The notes beneath the pieces are model-generated. The model saw only the letters and a list, made by a program, of their open reading frames with translations. It was not told the DNA's origin and made no database searches. From Chloroflexota bacterium (GTDB lineage Bacteria; Chloroflexota; Ktedonobacteria; Ktedonobacterales; Ktedonobacteraceae): a stretch of 13,821 nt of DNA. The stretch is taken from positions 1-13,821 of the forward strand of contig JAJZEJ010000871.1 of NCBI GenBank assembly GCA_021828635.1, given 5' to 3'. Shown here one piece after another: positions 1 through 7,196 of the stretch. Position numbers and translations under genes: made by a program. Each line of letters begins with the position of its first letter. Position 1 is the first letter of the stretch.

Positions 1-2812
1 GATTGACATTGAACAACACATGGCTAAATGCGGGTACGTTGACCGCGATACTCTGTGTATGTCCGTTGTCATACTCCAGTTTTACTGTTGCCGTCGTCGC
101 GCTACCCGCAAAATTTGCCAGCACCAGATACTCCTGAAAATCTGGACCGGTATAGCCCTCCGCGAAGAGCCAGTCCTGACCAGGAGCGGTTGCGCCAACC
201 ACGCTAGCCGCGCCTGTGATCGCGCCGCCTGCCGTAGGAATAGTGTCCTTGAAGTACATCGGGCGCTCAACCACTATCGGCTGATCGGATTGCACGCTAG
301 CGGCGAGTTGCTGATACAGATACAACGCCGCCGGTGTGCCGGTGCCGCGATGCAAGGGCGCAACGCTGATATGCTGCGTTGGGCAAGCAGCCTGATTATT
401 ATTGCCACACCTACCTGTATAGTACGTAATCGTCACATGGGCTGTTTGCGTTGCACTGGGGTTGAGCATCGTGATATACGACATATACGAGGCACTGCCC
501 TGGCGTGTATCGGCGTAGGGGAAGTAGTAAGTGGTACCCGGCGTGGTCGCGCCCAGTACATCGGTACCACTTGGTACACCTTTGTAGTTGAAATACATCG
601 GGCGTTCAGCGACAATGGGCGGCCCTCCCGCCTGCACCTGCACAATCGCCGCTACCGCTTGCTGCGGGGCGTTGACAGCGACACCCAGGTCCATATTTAC
701 ATTGACTGTAAAGCGCGAACTCGCGGCAACATAGTGACCAACATTGACCGATGTTATGTTCTCGAAGAGATACGAGATGGTTACATTCGCGCCCTGTGTA
801 CTACTCGGATTTTGCAGTGTGATGTATTCCTGGAAACCACCACCGACGCTGCCTTCGGCAAAGTACCAGGTCAGCGCGGCAGGCGAGACACGTTGCCCCT
901 GTTCCTCTCGCACCAGACTCACAAGGTTCGCAGCTAGCACTGCGGCATCACAACTACCCAGGCCCGTCGCCAGATCATAGTCAACAGTGGCGGGATACTT
1001 GCCACCATTGTCGTTATTGAAGTCATTGGTACCAGTGGTAATATCATGAAAACTAGTAGAATACATAGTGTCGTTATTGGCGACCTGATACAGCAAAGGT
1101 GCGATAAAGCCAAGTGAGAGGCCACCACTATGTAATGAGGATTGATTGGCTAGAGCTAAAATCGCGGCCCAGAGGGGTGCTGCCGCCGAGGTGCCACCGA
1201 CAATAAACCAGCTAGTATTGGCCTGCAAGGTACAGCCCGCCGCTACCGAGGTACAATAGACAGGATAGCCCATCAGTGGGCTGGCATTCAGCGCCACATC
1301 GGGTACCTCACGGCATATCTGTCCTTCAGCCACATTGCAAGGGATACCGGAGCTATAGGTATTATGAACACCAGGGGCGCTTTGCCAGACCGGAGCCTGC
1401 CAGAACTGGCTGATACCACCACCACCGGCACCACCAGTGTAGCCCCCCGCAGGTGCATCGTTCCAGGTCGTCTCGCTACCATAGCCGCCACTCTGTGAAA
1501 GCGTAAGGCGTGTGCCACCGACCGCGACGACGTAGGGCTGGCTCGCAGGGTCATCAACACTTACTTGTGTCTGCGCGTTATTTTGACTAACACAGTCCGC
1601 GCTCCCGCTATCACCAGCGGCGGCAAAGATGGTTTGACCTTGCACGGCAGCAGCCGTAAACAGAACGTTTTCCTCCTGCGCTGTTTGTGAGTTCATCAGC
1701 GCCTCACACTGGCCCCAACTGGTGCTGACCACTGGCACGGCATCCTGCACAATCTGCGCCCACTCAGCCAGCGCATCAGTATCGGTATTGCCTGCCTCGT
1801 AGATGACCAGCCGTCCCAGATGAGGGTCGGCGCTCAAAATCATCTCGGCATCCAGTTCAACCTCGACCACACCACCATCGGTGTTAATAGGGTCGGAGCC
1901 GACCACAACGGTCTGCACGGGTGTGTGGCTCTGCCCATAACACGCGGCATAATGCGTCAGATCGCTCATCGCGAAGGTATCCAGTTCAAAGAGCGCAATG
2001 GTCTGGCCCTCGCCCTGCATGTGATTGTTATACAGCCCATTCAGATCATAGGCCGATGCCACCTGATCGGGTGTGAGATAGCCGTTACCATGCGAAGGGC
2101 AAAATTGGCTCTGGATGATGGCATGTGAGGGCGCAAACACCGGTGGATGCGAGAGTCTGGCCGCATTATTCAGACCCGTCAAGCTCAGCACTTGCGGAAC
2201 GAGCCATTGTGGCAACACTGGTGCTGTATCGTTAGCATAGTAGACATGCTTATCCGCCGCCACATAATTTCGCAGTGTGACATGAAATGCCTGCTCCGCT
2301 TGACTCACCGTCCCGCCAAAATTCAGCAGCAGACGATGGGTATACGTTCCAGTGACAGTAAAGCCTTGCGATTGCACATAGTGCTGCACAGCGGCATACT
2401 CAGCTGGAGTGGGACTAAATAATGCTGCGTACTGCGCTGGCGTGAGAAAATGGCGATAGATGGCCGAGCCGGGACGCGAAAGATCGCTCATATACGCCTG
2501 TAGCATCGCTGGATTACGCGGACGCAAGCCTAACGAAAGCGAGATACGCTGCTGTGAATTTGTTAGGTCAATCTCGTGGCTCTGCTTCAACATAGGTGTC
2601 AATGTGCCGGAAAGTGGTACCGATAGATCAGCCGCCTGCGCGGAACTGCGCTGCATCAGTTGCACGACGGTCGTGCCAACCCCTACAGTCAGTACCAAGC
2701 AAAGTGTGCCGATCAATAGCCACCAACGTGGCGTGTGAGAAGAGATGACAAAACGTGGTAGGGAACGTTTATCAAACAATCCCTGATTGTCCTTCTGTGG
2801 ACGTAATGACAT
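1..2812 (-). CDS. Secreted S53 (sedolisin/kumamolisin-type) serine-carboxyl peptidase, 3' end missing
   Basis: The frame is open from an ATG at 2812 to the window edge: 937 complete codons and no stop. A GGGAGG ribosome site (2823-2828) supports the start. Residues 1-29 are a basic head, about 30-50 are hydrophobic, and AQA-A at 58-61 could be a signal peptidase site. Residues about 65-235 resemble the pro-kumamolisin prodomain, and about 240-630 the S53 catalytic domain. The S53 residues are visible: E317 and D321 (ExxxD in EVELD), D401 in AAAGDSGS (oxyanion Asp) and S542 in GGTSAAAP. Segments FHDIT (588-592) and YDLATGLG (612-619) match the usual C-terminal calcium site. The family cleaves proteins outside the cell, usually at acid pH, after autocatalytic removal of the prodomain. 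Beyond the catalytic domain, residues 645-937 add roughly 110-residue repeats, with WYFAEG...FQEY at about 649-663 and WLFAEG...FQEY at 881-895, and ERPMYF at 736 and 849. Repeat function is unknown; a beta-sandwich binding role is inference. Confidence 0.93.
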   Translation of the reverse strand, partial: MSLRPQKDNQGLFDKRSLPRFVISSHTPRWWLLIGTLCLVLTVGVGTTVVQLMQRSSAQAADLSVPLSGTLTPMLKQSHEIDLTNSQQRISLSLGLRPRNPAMLQAYMSDLSRPGSAIYRHFLTPAQYAALFSPTPAEYAAVQHYVQSQGFTVTGTYTHRLLLNFGGTVSQAEQAFHVTLRNYVAADKHVYYANDTAPVLPQWLVPQVLSLTGLNNAARLSHPPVFAPSHAIIQSQFCPSHGNGYLTPDQVASAYDLNGLYNNHMQGEGQTIALFELDTFAMSDLTHYAACYGQSHTPVQTVVVGSDPINTDGGVVEVELDAEMILSADPHLGRLVIYEAGNTDTDALAEWAQIVQDAVPVVSTSWGQCEALMNSQTAQEENVLFTAAAVQGQTIFAAAGDSGSADCVSQNNAQTQVSVDDPASQPYVVAVGGTRLTLSQSGGYGSETTWNDAPAGGYTGGAGGGGISQFWQAPVWQSAPGVHNTYSSGIPCNVAEGQICREVPDVALNASPLMGYPVYCTSVAAGCTLQANTSWFIVGGTSAAAPLWAAILALANQSSLHSGGLSLGFIAPLLYQVANNDTMYSTSFHDITTGTNDFNNDNGGKYPATVDYDLATGLGSCDAAVLAANLVSLVREEQGQRVSPAALTWYFAEGSVGGGFQEYITLQNPSSTQGANVTISYLFENITSVNVGHYVAASSRFTVNVNMDLGVAVNAPQQAVAAIVQVQAGGPPIVAERPMYFNYKGVPSGTDVLGATTPGTTYYFPYADTRQGSASYMSYITMLNPSATQTAHVTITYYTGRCGNNNQAACPTQHISVAPLHRGTGTPAALYLYQQLAASVQSDQPIVVERPMYFKDTIPTAGGAITGAASVVGATAPGQDWLFAEGYTGPDFQEYLVLANFAGSATTATVKLEYDNGHTQSIAVNVPAFSHVLFNVN

Positions 2813-2822
2813 GAAAAAAATA

Positions 2823-2828
2823 CCTCCC
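2823..2828 (-). promoter_or_regulatory. Ribosome binding site of the S53 peptidase gene
   Basis: The minus strand reads GGGAGG ten bases before the ATG at 2812. The same hexamer precedes dnaA and the FHA gene, so it is a recurring strong ribosome site in this genome. Confidence 0.7.
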
Positions 2829-2883
2829 ATTCAACATCAACCAACCCCATTGAGATAGTATACTGAACAGCAAAAATATCCTC

Positions 2884-2912
2884 TTGCAATCCCCATAACA
2901 TGTTGCTATACT
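2884..2912 (+). promoter_or_regulatory. Sigma70-type promoter of the Pro/Gln-rich membrane protein gene
   Basis: TTGCAA (2884-2889) and TATACT (2907-2912) are separated by 17 bases, which places the transcript start near 2919, about 40 bases before the TTG start codon. In the same divergent region the minus strand has TATACT at 2857-2862, a possible -10 for the peptidase gene. The palindromic TTGCAA would lie 21 bases from it, which is too far for a normal -35, so that second promoter is only suggested. Confidence 0.6.
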
Positions 2913-2958
2913 TGGTGGGGCAACGAAAATACACGAGCTTATTCAGGAGGATGCAAAC

Positions 2959-3726
2959 TTGAGCTACGATCCGAACCAGCCATATGAGCATATACCGTAT
3001 AACGATGCGAATAGTCAGCCATCGGCTACGCCGCCACAGCCGGAACAGCCATCTTCGGCCACACCATATCCCTCATATGTAAATCCATCGTTCTATAATC
3101 AGCCCGTTCAACCAAATCAACCAAATCAACCTAACCAACCCTATGGGCCAGCACCGATGCAACAACCGGGGCAAGTGATGCCACCAATGCCAGCGCAGCC
3201 TATGCCGCCCTACCAGCCATACATGCTGCCACAATCTCAGCCATACATGCCGCCACAATTCCAGCCTCAGCCGCCGCAACCTAAAAAGTCACGCAAGTGG
3301 CTCTGGATTACGCTGAGCGTCATTGGCGGCGTCATCCTGCTCGGTTGCATTGGCTGTGGCGTGCTAGTCGCCACCAGCTTCGGCTCGATCTCGCAAGTTT
3401 TCGGACCCTCCTTTGTCACAGGTGAATACTATGCGGCTATTCAAAAACAACAATACAATGTAGCTTATGGCTTCCTGGACAGCAATGCCTCTATCACCAT
3501 CAATGGTCAGACTGTGCAGAATAATGAAGCTGCTTTCGCCCAGGCGGCAGAGGCAATGGATAGCAAATATGGCCCTGTCACCAATATCTCGATCCAGCCC
3601 AATACGCAGAACTTTAACCAGATTAACATCACGATCACACGTGGCAATAATCCATCTTACGTCGTTACACTAAACTTTGTGCGTACAGGGGGTAGCACTA
3701 AAATCGCCAGTATCAGCAATATCTAA
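2959..3726 (+). CDS. Pro/Gln-rich single-pass membrane protein with an extracytoplasmic C-terminal domain
   Basis: This 255-residue protein is read from a TTG codon eight bases after CAGGAGG (2944-2950). An ATG at 2951 touches that ribosome site and meets a stop after three codons, so it cannot be the start. Residues 1-108 are disordered and rich in Pro, Gln, Tyr and Asn, with QPN repeats at 51-59 and two near-identical QPYM(L/P)PQ segments at 86-100. A basic cluster KKSRK (109-113) precedes one transmembrane helix at about 114-139 (small and hydrophobic, with C130 and C133). This predicts the proline-rich part inside the cell and residues about 145-255 outside. The outer part (SFVTGEYYAAIQKQQYNVAY onward) looks like a small alpha+beta fold of the kind seen in DUF4878/NTF2-like domains. 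That resemblance is weak and I assign no function. The gene is followed after 26 bases by the methyltransferase gene, so the two may be cotranscribed. Confidence 0.85.
   Translation: MSYDPNQPYEHIPYNDANSQPSATPPQPEQPSSATPYPSYVNPSFYNQPVQPNQPNQPNQPYGPAPMQQPGQVMPPMPAQPMPPYQPYMLPQSQPYMPPQFQPQPPQPKKSRKWLWITLSVIGGVILLGCIGCGVLVATSFGSISQVFGPSFVTGEYYAAIQKQQYNVAYGFLDSNASITINGQTVQNNEAAFAQAAEAMDSKYGPVTNISIQPNTQNFNQINITITRGNNPSYVVTLNFVRTGGSTKIASISNI
3109..3259 (+). repeat. In-frame tandem repeats in the proline-rich coding segment
   Basis: A 9-bp unit CAACCAAAT occurs twice exactly (3109-3117, 3118-3126) and then decays (CAACCTAAC at 3127-3135), encoding QPN repeats. Further on, a 22-bp block at 3214-3235 recurs at 3238-3259 with one difference and a period of 24, encoding the two QPYM(L/P)PQ segments. 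Both repeats keep the reading frame, which fits slippage in a disordered protein segment. Confidence 0.8.
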
Positions 3727-3752
3727 AGCAGACAGGAACGATACGACATTTT

Positions 3753-4520
3753 ATGGACGAACAGCATAACTATGATATCATCGCGCCCTTTTATGATGTG
3801 GAACACGCGCCATTCCGCGAAGACCTGGATATGTATCTGAACTATGCAGAACTAAGCGGTGGGGCCATTCTGGAACTGGCCTGCGGCAGTGGGCGTGTCT
3901 TATTGCCACTGGCACGCGAAGGTTACATGGTAACAGGGGTTGATAGTTCGGCACACATGCTAGCTCTGGCACGCCAGCAGGTACAGCACGGGGGGCTAGC
4001 TGCACGTTGTATGCTGATAGAACAAGATATGCGTGTGCTGCAATTAGAGCGCAAGTTTCGCATGGCGTTCATTGCACTCGGCTCGTTCGCCCACATGACT
4101 ACACGCAAAGATCAGCAGCAGGTCTTACAGGCATTGCGTGCGCATTTGGGTATGGGTGGCACCTGTATCATCGACATCAGCAATGCCGATGCCCGCTATA
4201 TGGAGGATTTAGGCGGCCACGTTCTGCACCAGGGTACATGGCAACGCGAAGATGGCACCATGCTGACGCACTTCGTCAGTCCCGCCAGCGCCGATAATCA
4301 GCATCTGCTGGAACTGACACATTTCTACGAACAGCATCAGCAAGGCGGGAATGTCCAGCGCACTGTTGTCACCACGCACCTCTATCTTTTCGAGCGCGGC
4401 GAGATGGAGCTATTGTTGGAACAAGCCGGTTTTGCCGTCAAAGAGGTCTACGGCCACTACGATCTGAGTCCCTTCCAGCTGGACAGCCCACGCATGATCT
4501 TTCTGGCGGAAGCGCGGTAG
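3753..4520 (+). CDS. Class I SAM-dependent methyltransferase (small-molecule type)
   Basis: The 255-residue protein begins with YDIIAPFYD (7-15), a common opening of this superfamily. SAM-binding motif I is ILELACGSGRVLLPLA (39-54), and the acidic motif II residue is D64 in GVDSS. IALGSFAHM (107-115) sits where motif IV is expected, followed by GGTCIIDISN (135-144) at motif V/VI. Length and single-domain layout fit Methyltransf_25/11 type enzymes that act on small molecules. There is no DNA-methylase NPPY motif, and the substrate cannot be read from the sequence. The ATG at 3753 has only a poor AGGA (3734-3737) 15 bases away, so translation may depend on the upstream gene. It lies 26 bases after the membrane protein stop on the same strand. 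Its stop codon is one base from the stop of the convergent DNA methyltransferase gene. Confidence 0.88.
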   Translation: MDEQHNYDIIAPFYDVEHAPFREDLDMYLNYAELSGGAILELACGSGRVLLPLAREGYMVTGVDSSAHMLALARQQVQHGGLAARCMLIEQDMRVLQLERKFRMAFIALGSFAHMTTRKDQQQVLQALRAHLGMGGTCIIDISNADARYMEDLGGHVLHQGTWQREDGTMLTHFVSPASADNQHLLELTHFYEQHQQGGNVQRTVVTTHLYLFERGEMELLLEQAGFAVKEVYGHYDLSPFQLDSPRMIFLAEAR

Positions 4521-4521
4521 T

Positions 4522-6159
4522 TTACAGTAGGACAGGACTCAATGCTGTATTGGCAGATAAGGTATACATGAAAGTATTTACGGGGATACGGGATAATTCC
4601 CCTGGTTCTAACTTATGCAAACCATCGCCATAAGTTCTCCCACTATCAACTAGCGTTGATATAGGTATTGTGTTGAGATAGTGCCATACCACTCGCGCCA
4701 ATGCAGGCTGATCGTGTAGCATCTTTTGTAGCCAGGGTTTGGGATATAGCAAAAGATACACATTTGTCGCGGTGGCACACGATTGGTTAAAAATAAACCG
4801 GAATGGCCTTTGCTTCTTCCGACTTTGGCGGCCCATATAGGTACAAAGAAATAGAGCAGGTGGGCGAACTTCCTGCCCGTACCAGGGGTTACGATGACGG
4901 CACAAATACCCATTGTGTACCCCACTCGCTTTTCCCATTTGCAAATATTCCCAAAGTGCCGGATCAGCTATTCTGACATCTTCTTCAGCAAGATAACAAG
5001 AAAGCAGAAAATAAGTGTTTTCAAGCAACGGGTTGCCTTCATCATCTCCCTTGATTTCATCGGCAGGCAGATAGCGTGATCCAGGTAGAATAGGTCTTAA
5101 AAATTTTTGAGCAATGCCATAAGAAAGTGTTTGCTCTTTCGTAAGAATGAAGAACTTGTTCGAGCCGGTCGCCACACCACGTTTGATTTCAAAAAGGTCT
5201 GAGAGAACATATTCCCTATTACCAGGTAACTTAGAATGTACCTCATTTACCATAGGGGTCTGCCTATTATCTACATCAACCTCAGTATGCCAATGCACAC
5301 CGATATTCCCAAAATACATACTCCATTTGCCATTACTCTTCAATTCTTGCAGAGGAACAGAGCGAGATGCAAGGGGAGCGAGTAACGTTCCCCCATACGT
5401 AAATTCAACTTCATGTAGAGCGGAAGGTGGTGTATTGCTGAACCATACTACAGCAGAGGAGATGAGTGCATCGCTAAATTGCAAATCTTTAGCATCAAAG
5501 CGATGCACTCGCAATAATGTTACTTGCTTGAGCAGGTATTCTTTAATCTGCTGCCCGTAATTGACATCCAGGCATTCTCCTGGTATCAGCCAGCCAGCAA
5601 GACAATCTTTAGCCATCCATTGATGGGCGAGACACAAAAAATATCCGTATAATCCTGATAGACCACTTAATTTTATGCCTATTAATTGAGCAACACGCTT
5701 TTGCAACCATAGTTTATCGTTTTTTGAGAGATGATGATGCCTGACGTATGGCGGATTGCATATCAGGAGGTTAGCCTTTTCACAGTTATCTTTCGGTGGA
5801 CATACTCTCGTAAAATCGGCCTGATGCAGTTTAAGAGGCACACCACTCCATAACTTTATTACCTGCTTCGTATATACTTCATCCATTTCATAGCCAATCA
5901 CATCGTTAATGTCAGTAAGAGGAAAAGTACGCAGGAGCGCCGAGAGGAATGAACCACTTCCAAAAGCGGGATCGAGAAATCGTATCGGTACGTCTGACAG
6001 TAACAAAGATTTTGCATACAGTAACATATCAGTAGCCAACTCTGTCGGCGTTGCGAATTGCCCAAGTCTGTTACGCTCTTCATGCGTTTTCAACAGGTTT
6101 AATTGCTCTTGCAAGCCAAGACGCCTTAATTCTATCTCATCTAGATTGATGACAGCCAT
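4522..6159 (-). CDS. Type II N6-adenine DNA methyltransferase (gamma class, TaqI/XamI-like)
   Basis: This 545-residue enzyme should methylate adenine in the recognition site of the adjoining endonuclease, using S-adenosylmethionine. Motif order is that of gamma-class enzymes. Motif X is LGQFATPTELATDML (32-46), motif I is DPAFGSGSFL (63-72), and an acidic region GYEMDE (89-94) follows. Motif IV is NPPY at 135-138. The second half (about 320-530) resembles the TaqI-like specificity domain: FEIKRGVATGSNKFF (323-337) and, near the end, GLHKLEPGELSRIPV (513-527). Length is normal for Eco57I/TaqI-like methylases. The start ATG follows the endonuclease stop by three bases, and its ribosome site GGAG (6168-6171) lies inside the endonuclease gene, so the two are translated from one message. 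The sequence looks richer in A and T than the flanking genes. Pairing with a XamI-type nuclease suggests GTCGAC as target, which is inference. Confidence 0.93.
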   Translation of the reverse strand: MAVINLDEIELRRLGLQEQLNLLKTHEERNRLGQFATPTELATDMLLYAKSLLLSDVPIRFLDPAFGSGSFLSALLRTFPLTDINDVIGYEMDEVYTKQVIKLWSGVPLKLHQADFTRVCPPKDNCEKANLLICNPPYVRHHHLSKNDKLWLQKRVAQLIGIKLSGLSGLYGYFLCLAHQWMAKDCLAGWLIPGECLDVNYGQQIKEYLLKQVTLLRVHRFDAKDLQFSDALISSAVVWFSNTPPSALHEVEFTYGGTLLAPLASRSVPLQELKSNGKWSMYFGNIGVHWHTEVDVDNRQTPMVNEVHSKLPGNREYVLSDLFEIKRGVATGSNKFFILTKEQTLSYGIAQKFLRPILPGSRYLPADEIKGDDEGNPLLENTYFLLSCYLAEEDVRIADPALWEYLQMGKASGVHNGYLCRHRNPWYGQEVRPPALFLCTYMGRQSRKKQRPFRFIFNQSCATATNVYLLLYPKPWLQKMLHDQPALARVVWHYLNTIPISTLVDSGRTYGDGLHKLEPGELSRIPVNTFMYTLSANTALSPVLL

Positions 6160-6162
6160 AAT

Positions 6163-7134
6163 TTATACTCCAAACAGTACCAGATCATCAACACGATGCT
6201 CCCACACCCAATCAATACCTTCCGCCGCTTCATAGCCGAGATAACCACTATCAAAGTAGCCACAGAGGAATAAGATAAAATGTACTTGAGAACCATATTG
6301 CCTATACAGCTGAGCAACTTTTGTCGCCTCTTCCTTTCGCCGTTTATTCGGATTAGTAAAATCACCTGCCGATTTGGCCTCAATAAGCAGTGGCAACTCT
6401 TCCGCATCCGCATAGCGAGGCTTTACAACTGCATCAACAGGCATATTGACCTGACGCTGCTGTCCTTGCCCATTTTCCTGAGTTACAGGTACATTGAGAC
6501 GAAAAGCATAAGTACCCGGTTGCATAGCTCGCATCTGCACCCGCCCTTCAGTACTTAGCTGCGTATAACCATGCATATCAAGCCAACTACTCAGTATCAT
6601 TAACTGCCTGCGCTCCTGAGCATTACGAATAATAGGGTCAGTAACAGCACCACACAAGCGATCTGCAATAATGGTAGATGCACGATAGAGTTCAACCTCG
6701 TCAGGAGGCTGATTACGTTCGAGCCAGATACAAATCTCTTTATCAATCAGGCGCATAATAACCTGACATATCTTTTGAAGCTGCTCACTGACTACAGTAT
6801 ATGCCATTCGCGGGGGAAGTTGCCCATGTATCTCCATACTCTCTACAAGGTGACGTTCAACTCCTGCCAACCCAACCAGACGATCACGTGCCAGAGGAGG
6901 TGCTGTCGCCATACGGAGAATTGGTAACAATGTGGGATGTTCTCTTAATACCTCAGTGTGAATAGCCAGCAGATTATTTGTCCACAAAAATGCCAGCTTT
7001 ACTAGCTGCACAGTTTCGACACGACTGTCACGATACGCTCTAGGAGCAAACTGAATAAACCAGTTATTATACATATCGACGGACTGAGCAATATCGGCCT
7101 TCCATCGCTCCGGTTTATCAGCATTGACGGCCAT
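6163..7134 (-). CDS. XamI-family type II restriction endonuclease
   Basis: The 323-residue protein opens with MAVNADKPERWKADIAQSVD, the N-terminal signature I associate with the XamI family (RE_XamI), whose founder cuts GTCGAC. A PD-(D/E)XK-like centre is visible: VDAVVKP with D234, then LLIEAKSAGD with E252 and K254, followed by a basic stretch NKRRKEEATK. I chose the ATG at 7134 because AGGGGGA (7140-7146) sits five bases before it and the family motif starts there. An ATG at 7152 in the same frame adds six residues but has no ribosome site. The gene lies just upstream of the DNA methyltransferase on the same strand, so the host is protected by that partner. No control (C) protein gene is present. 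The open frame looks intact and full length. Family assignment is from memory of the conserved opening, so the exact recognition site is less sure than the enzyme class. Confidence 0.9.
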   Translation of the reverse strand: MAVNADKPERWKADIAQSVDMYNNWFIQFAPRAYRDSRVETVQLVKLAFLWTNNLLAIHTEVLREHPTLLPILRMATAPPLARDRLVGLAGVERHLVESMEIHGQLPPRMAYTVVSEQLQKICQVIMRLIDKEICIWLERNQPPDEVELYRASTIIADRLCGAVTDPIIRNAQERRQLMILSSWLDMHGYTQLSTEGRVQMRAMQPGTYAFRLNVPVTQENGQGQQRQVNMPVDAVVKPRYADAEELPLLIEAKSAGDFTNPNKRRKEEATKVAQLYRQYGSQVHFILFLCGYFDSGYLGYEAAEGIDWVWEHRVDDLVLFGV

Positions 7135-7139
7135 AAAGA

Positions 7140-7146
7140 TCCCCCT
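7140..7146 (-). promoter_or_regulatory. Ribosome site that fixes the endonuclease start
   Basis: The minus strand reads AGGGGGA, then five bases, then the ATG at 7134. This site lies inside the longer frame that starts at 7152 and argues for the shorter protein. Confidence 0.65.
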
Positions 7147-7196
7147 ATCCATTGTACCGAGTTTGCTTAGTAAAACGTATCAGAAGAGGTGAAAAG

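Noticed and set aside
20..937. Long plus-strand open frame of 305 codons
   Set aside because: It lies opposite the S53 peptidase C-terminal repeats, has no recognisable domain and is full of Arg and Cys, as expected of an antisense shadow.
3109..3259. Short tandem repeats as a CRISPR array or noncoding satellite
   Set aside because: Units are 9 and 24 bp, contiguous, without spacers, and keep the reading frame of a proline-rich protein.
6978..6986. DnaA-box-like TTGTCCACA
   Set aside because: It differs from the consensus at a key position, stands alone and lies inside the endonuclease gene far from dnaA.
7132..7152. Endonuclease start at the ATG at 7152
   Set aside because: No ribosome site precedes it, and the strong AGGGGGA lies inside the extension, in front of the ATG at 7134 where the family motif begins.
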